Assembly (NCBI GenBank): GCA_023387735.1
Contig: JAEWHP010000020.1
Span: forward strand, 248,001-312,000
From: Pseudomonadota bacterium
Lineage (GTDB): Bacteria; Pseudomonadota; Alphaproteobacteria; Rhizobiales; Xanthobacteraceae
Direction: 5' to 3'
DNA: 64,000 nucleotides
Within the stretch, counting starts at the first letter, position 1. Each line of letters starts with the position of its first letter. Of the stretch, positions 61,830 through 64,000 are shown in pieces. Under the pieces are notes generated by a model, which made no database searches, had not been told where the DNA came from, and saw only the letters and a list, made by a program, of their open reading frames with translations. The translations under genes were made by a program, and so were the position numbers.

Positions 61830-63091
61830 GTCACGGTCCCCCGCAGCATCCGGCCGCGGTTGAGAATGGTCTTGGGATCGAAGCTGTTGCGGATGCGCTC
61901 GCTCAGCGCCGCCAGTCCGCCCGGCTGCGGGTGAAACACGTCGACGCGGCGCCTGATATCATCGGGGCTGCGGATCAGCGCGGCATGGCCGCCCGCGGCG
62001 TCGACCCGCGCGCGGACTAAAGCTGCCTGCGCGTCCGGCTTCGGCGGCAGCGCCGCCCAGATCAGGCCGCCGCCCCAATCGTAGATCACGTCGCCCTGCG
62101 ACTCACGCGCCAGAGCCTGGCCGAGCGCGCCACCCGAGGCCGGCGGGCAGACGATCCGCCAGACCGGCCACAGCCCGCGCGCGCCGCCGGCGGCGAACGG
62201 CTCGACGTCGCGGATATCTGCCCAGACCGATGCCGAGGCGTCATCCTGCAGCATCTCCACCGCGCCGAACGCTGCCAGCGCCTTGCCAAGCGAGCCGGCG
62301 CGGTCGGCCACCGAAGCCGCGATCCCTTCCAGCCGCAGCAGGGTCACCGCCCGACCCGCCTCCCCGAGGCGCGCCAGCGCGCCGGTTGAAGAGCCGAACA
62401 CCGAACCCGGCAAATGCGCGGCGCCCGACACGTCGTAGGGCGAGCCGAGGGCTGCGGTCATCGCACGGTTGGCGGTCAGATCGTCGAGCCCGGCAAGCAC
62501 CAGCGTGCGCTCGCTCTCGGGCTTCGGCATCACCTTCAGCGTCACCTCGGTCATCACAGCCAGGGTGCCCCACGACCCCGTCAGGAGCTTGCAAAGATCG
62601 TATCCGGTGACGTTCTTCACCACCCGCCCGCCGGTCTTGAAGCTGTCGCCGAAGCCCGAAACCGCGTGCGCGCCCAGCAAATGATCGCGGGCGCCGCCGG
62701 CCTTGATCCGGCGCGGCCCGGCCAGTCCCGCGGCGATCATGCCGCCGATGGTGCCGTTGCCGGACACGCCGAGCAGCGCGGACGTATCCATCGGCTCGAA
62801 GGCGAATTGCTGGTTCTTCGAATCGATCAGTGACTGCAGGTCGGCCAGCGGCGCGCCTGCCTGCACCGTGATGATCAGTTCGTTCGGCTCGTAGGCGCTG
62901 ACCGCATTCAGCGCCGAGACATCGAGCACGGCATTGGTCGCCATCGGCTGGCCAATCAGCCGCTTGGTGCCATGGCCGATGATCTCCAGCGGCTGGTCGC
63001 TGGCGATCGCCGCGCGCACCACCTCCTCGACGTCCTTGGCGTCACGTACTTTCAGGGTGTCCACGCTTTCAAACCCGCATTCTATGGTCAT
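61826..63091 (-). CDS. glcE: Glycolate oxidase FAD-binding subunit
   Basis: 421 residues from the ATG at 63091. The FAD-binding PCMH domain has IIGHGTKRLIG, VSGNGTIGGMIAAGLAGPRR and GGRVVKNVTGYDL. It oxidises glycolate to glyoxylate together with GlcD and GlcF. The ATG lies within the outer arm of a palindromic repeat and lacks a ribosome binding site. A GTG at 63064 (giving VDTLKVRDAKDV, the usual family start) may be the true start. Confidence 0.9.
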   Translation of the reverse strand: MTIECGFESVDTLKVRDAKDVEEVVRAAIASDQPLEIIGHGTKRLIGQPMATNAVLDVSALNAVSAYEPNELIITVQAGAPLADLQSLIDSKNQQFAFEPMDTSALLGVSGNGTIGGMIAAGLAGPRRIKAGGARDHLLGAHAVSGFGDSFKTGGRVVKNVTGYDLCKLLTGSWGTLAVMTEVTLKVMPKPESERTLVLAGLDDLTANRAMTAALGSPYDVSGAAHLPGSVFGSSTGALARLGEAGRAVTLLRLEGIAASVADRAGSLGKALAAFGAVEMLQDDASASVWADIRDVEPFAAGGARGLWPVWRIVCPPASGGALGQALARESQGDVIYDWGGGLIWAALPPKPDAQAALVRARVDAAGGHAALIRSPDDIRRRVDVFHPQPGGLAALSERIRNSFDPKTILNRGRMLRGTVT

Positions 63092-63190
63092 CGTCCGCGA
63101 AGGCGGACGATCCAGTAACCTCCGTGAGCGAGGTCAAACCGCGACAGCTCAGCGTACTGGATACCCCGCCTTCGCGGGGTGGGACGATTG
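63087..63190. repeat. Palindromic intergenic repeat (CGCGAAGGCGG family), copy 3
   Basis: CATCGTCCGCGAAGGCGGAC with GATCCAGTA on the left and CGTACTGGATACCCCGCCTT with CGCGGGGT on the right. It is the third copy of the layout at 23256 and 47628. It fills the gap between glcD and glcE in the operon and covers the annotated glcE ATG. Confidence 0.85.
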
Positions 63191-63211
63191 TGAGATGGGC
63201 GAAAGTCATAC

Positions 63212-64000
63212 TCAGAACCTCGGCAAATCCGGAAACGCCAGCTTGCCGCCGTGCACGTGCATGCGGCCGAGTTCGGCGCAGCGGTGCAGCGTCGGAAACA
63301 CCTTACCGGGGTTGAGCAGCCCCTGCGCGTCGAAGGCGCATTTCAGGCGCTGCTGCTGGTTGAGATCGATCTCGGAAAACATCTCCGGCATCAGGTCGCG
63401 CTTCTCGATGCCGACGCCGTGCTCGCCGGTCAGCACGCCGCCGAATTCGACGCAGGCGCGCAGGATGTCGGCGCCGAACGCCTCGGCCCGCTCCATCTCG
63501 CCAGGCTGGTTGGCGTCGTAGAGGATCAGCGGATGCAGATTGCCGTCGCCGGCGTGGAACACGTTGGCGACACGGAGATCGTATTTGGCCGAGAGGTCGC
63601 GGATGCGCGCCAGGGCTTTCGGCAACGCGCCGCGCGGAATGGTGCCGTCCATGCAGAGATAGTCGGGCGAAATCCGGCCCACCGCCGGAAACGCCGCCTT
63701 GCGGCCGGCCCAGAACAAATTGCGCTCGGTCTCGGAGGTGGAGATCTGGCAGGTGGTCGAGCCGCAGCCCTGTGCGATCGCCTCGACGCGTTTGATCAGT
63801 TCGTCGACCTCCACACCGGGACCATCGAGTTCGATGATCAGGAGCGCCTCGACGTCGAGCGGATAGCCGGCATGAACAAAGGCCTCGGCGGCGTGGATCG
63901 CGGGCTTGTCCATCATCTCCATGCCGCCTGGAATGATGCCGGCGCCGATGATGCGCGCCACGCATTCGCCGGCGGCCTCGACCTCGGCGAACCCGACCAT
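63212..64000 (-). CDS. glcD: Glycolate oxidase subunit GlcD, C-terminal part (partial)
   Basis: 262 residues are visible; the N-terminal FAD-binding half lies beyond the right window edge (the complete protein is about 500). Typical segments are SETERNLFWAGRKAAFPAVG, VFHAGDGNLHPLILYD with the active-site His residues, and GGVLTGEHGVGIEKRDLM. The C-terminus with DAQGLLNPGKVFPTLHRC is complete. It is the first gene of the glcDEF order on this strand. Confidence 0.93.
   Translation of the reverse strand: MVGFAEVEAAGECVARIIGAGIIPGGMEMMDKPAIHAAEAFVHAGYPLDVEALLIIELDGPGVEVDELIKRVEAIAQGCGSTTCQISTSETERNLFWAGRKAAFPAVGRISPDYLCMDGTIPRGALPKALARIRDLSAKYDLRVANVFHAGDGNLHPLILYDANQPGEMERAEAFGADILRACVEFGGVLTGEHGVGIEKRDLMPEMFSEIDLNQQQRLKCAFDAQGLLNPGKVFPTLHRCAELGRMHVHGGKLAFPDLPRF

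Overview
This is a 64 kb chromosomal segment of a high-GC alphaproteobacterium, most likely Bradyrhizobium or a close relative in the Nitrobacteraceae. The evidence is gene content and protein families: a DUF6101 protein of the Bradyrhizobium type, DUF4170/DUF2093/DUF2076 proteins, a ribbon-helix-helix (RHH_4) protein, HisZ next to HisG, a CIRCE plus RpoH-type promoter on groESL, and several families of intergenic palindromic repeats that resemble those I know from Bradyrhizobium genomes. I see no rRNA, tRNA, CRISPR array, prophage, transposase or conjugation gene. The window is mostly core genome, with accessory metabolism and repeats between.

Layout. 0-5.3 kb: end of an omega-amino-acid aminotransferase, a degenerate EAL protein, a HAD phosphatase, a CheY-like receiver, ribF and a sugar O-acetyltransferase. 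5.5-13.8 kb: ileS with a lysine-rich tail, lspA, a periplasmic protein, a pair of M16 peptidases (one with and one without the zinc motif) and arfB. 14-18 kb: cytochrome c, glyoxalase, Tat-exported small subunit and GMC dehydrogenase in one probable operon, then an RHH protein. 18-30 kb: mutL, rsmD, an RluB-type pseudouridine synthase with a very long Arg/Asp-rich N-terminus, tadA, a protein carrying every key residue of fluoroacetate dehalogenase, an acyl-CoA dehydrogenase, a GYD protein, purD, xseA and a dienelactone-hydrolase-like protein lacking its nucleophile. 30-36 kb: a tightly overlapping minus-strand operon pmbA-cysQ-DUF4170-DUF374-waaA-lpxK (lipid A/Kdo assembly). 36-41 kb: DUF6101 protein, a repeat-dense gap of about 790 bp, ubiA, a secreted protein and rsmE. 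40-45 kb: hisZ-hisG, then a polyprenyl-phosphate-type glycosyltransferase coupled to a ChbG/HpnK-type deacetylase. 45-51 kb: DUF2076 protein, L,D-transpeptidase, cheZ, a lipoprotein and groES-groEL. 51-60 kb: two unknown envelope proteins, an Ldh-family dehydrogenase, a META-like protein, a solitary Bug/TctC binding protein, a BacA-domain ABC transporter, an HPP protein, a TorF-like porin and a histone-H1-like protein. 60-64 kb: glcF, glcE and partial glcD (glycolate oxidase).

Envelope functions dominate. Lipid A/Kdo genes, the glycosyltransferase-deacetylase pair, L,D-transpeptidase, LspA, the BacA-like transporter and the porin all act on the cell surface. The most unusual signals are the lysine-rich tail on IleS and its resemblance to the separate H1-like protein, the 352-residue Arg/Asp-rich extension on RluB, a structured dispersed repeat at 37.1-37.5 kb, palindromic repeats that touch or form gene ends (rsmD stop, glcE start, ubiA stop, groES-groEL spacer), and a textbook intrinsic terminator only 17 bp before hisZ. 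I did not find a single multi-gene system that is clearly new; the best leads are listed as separate findings.
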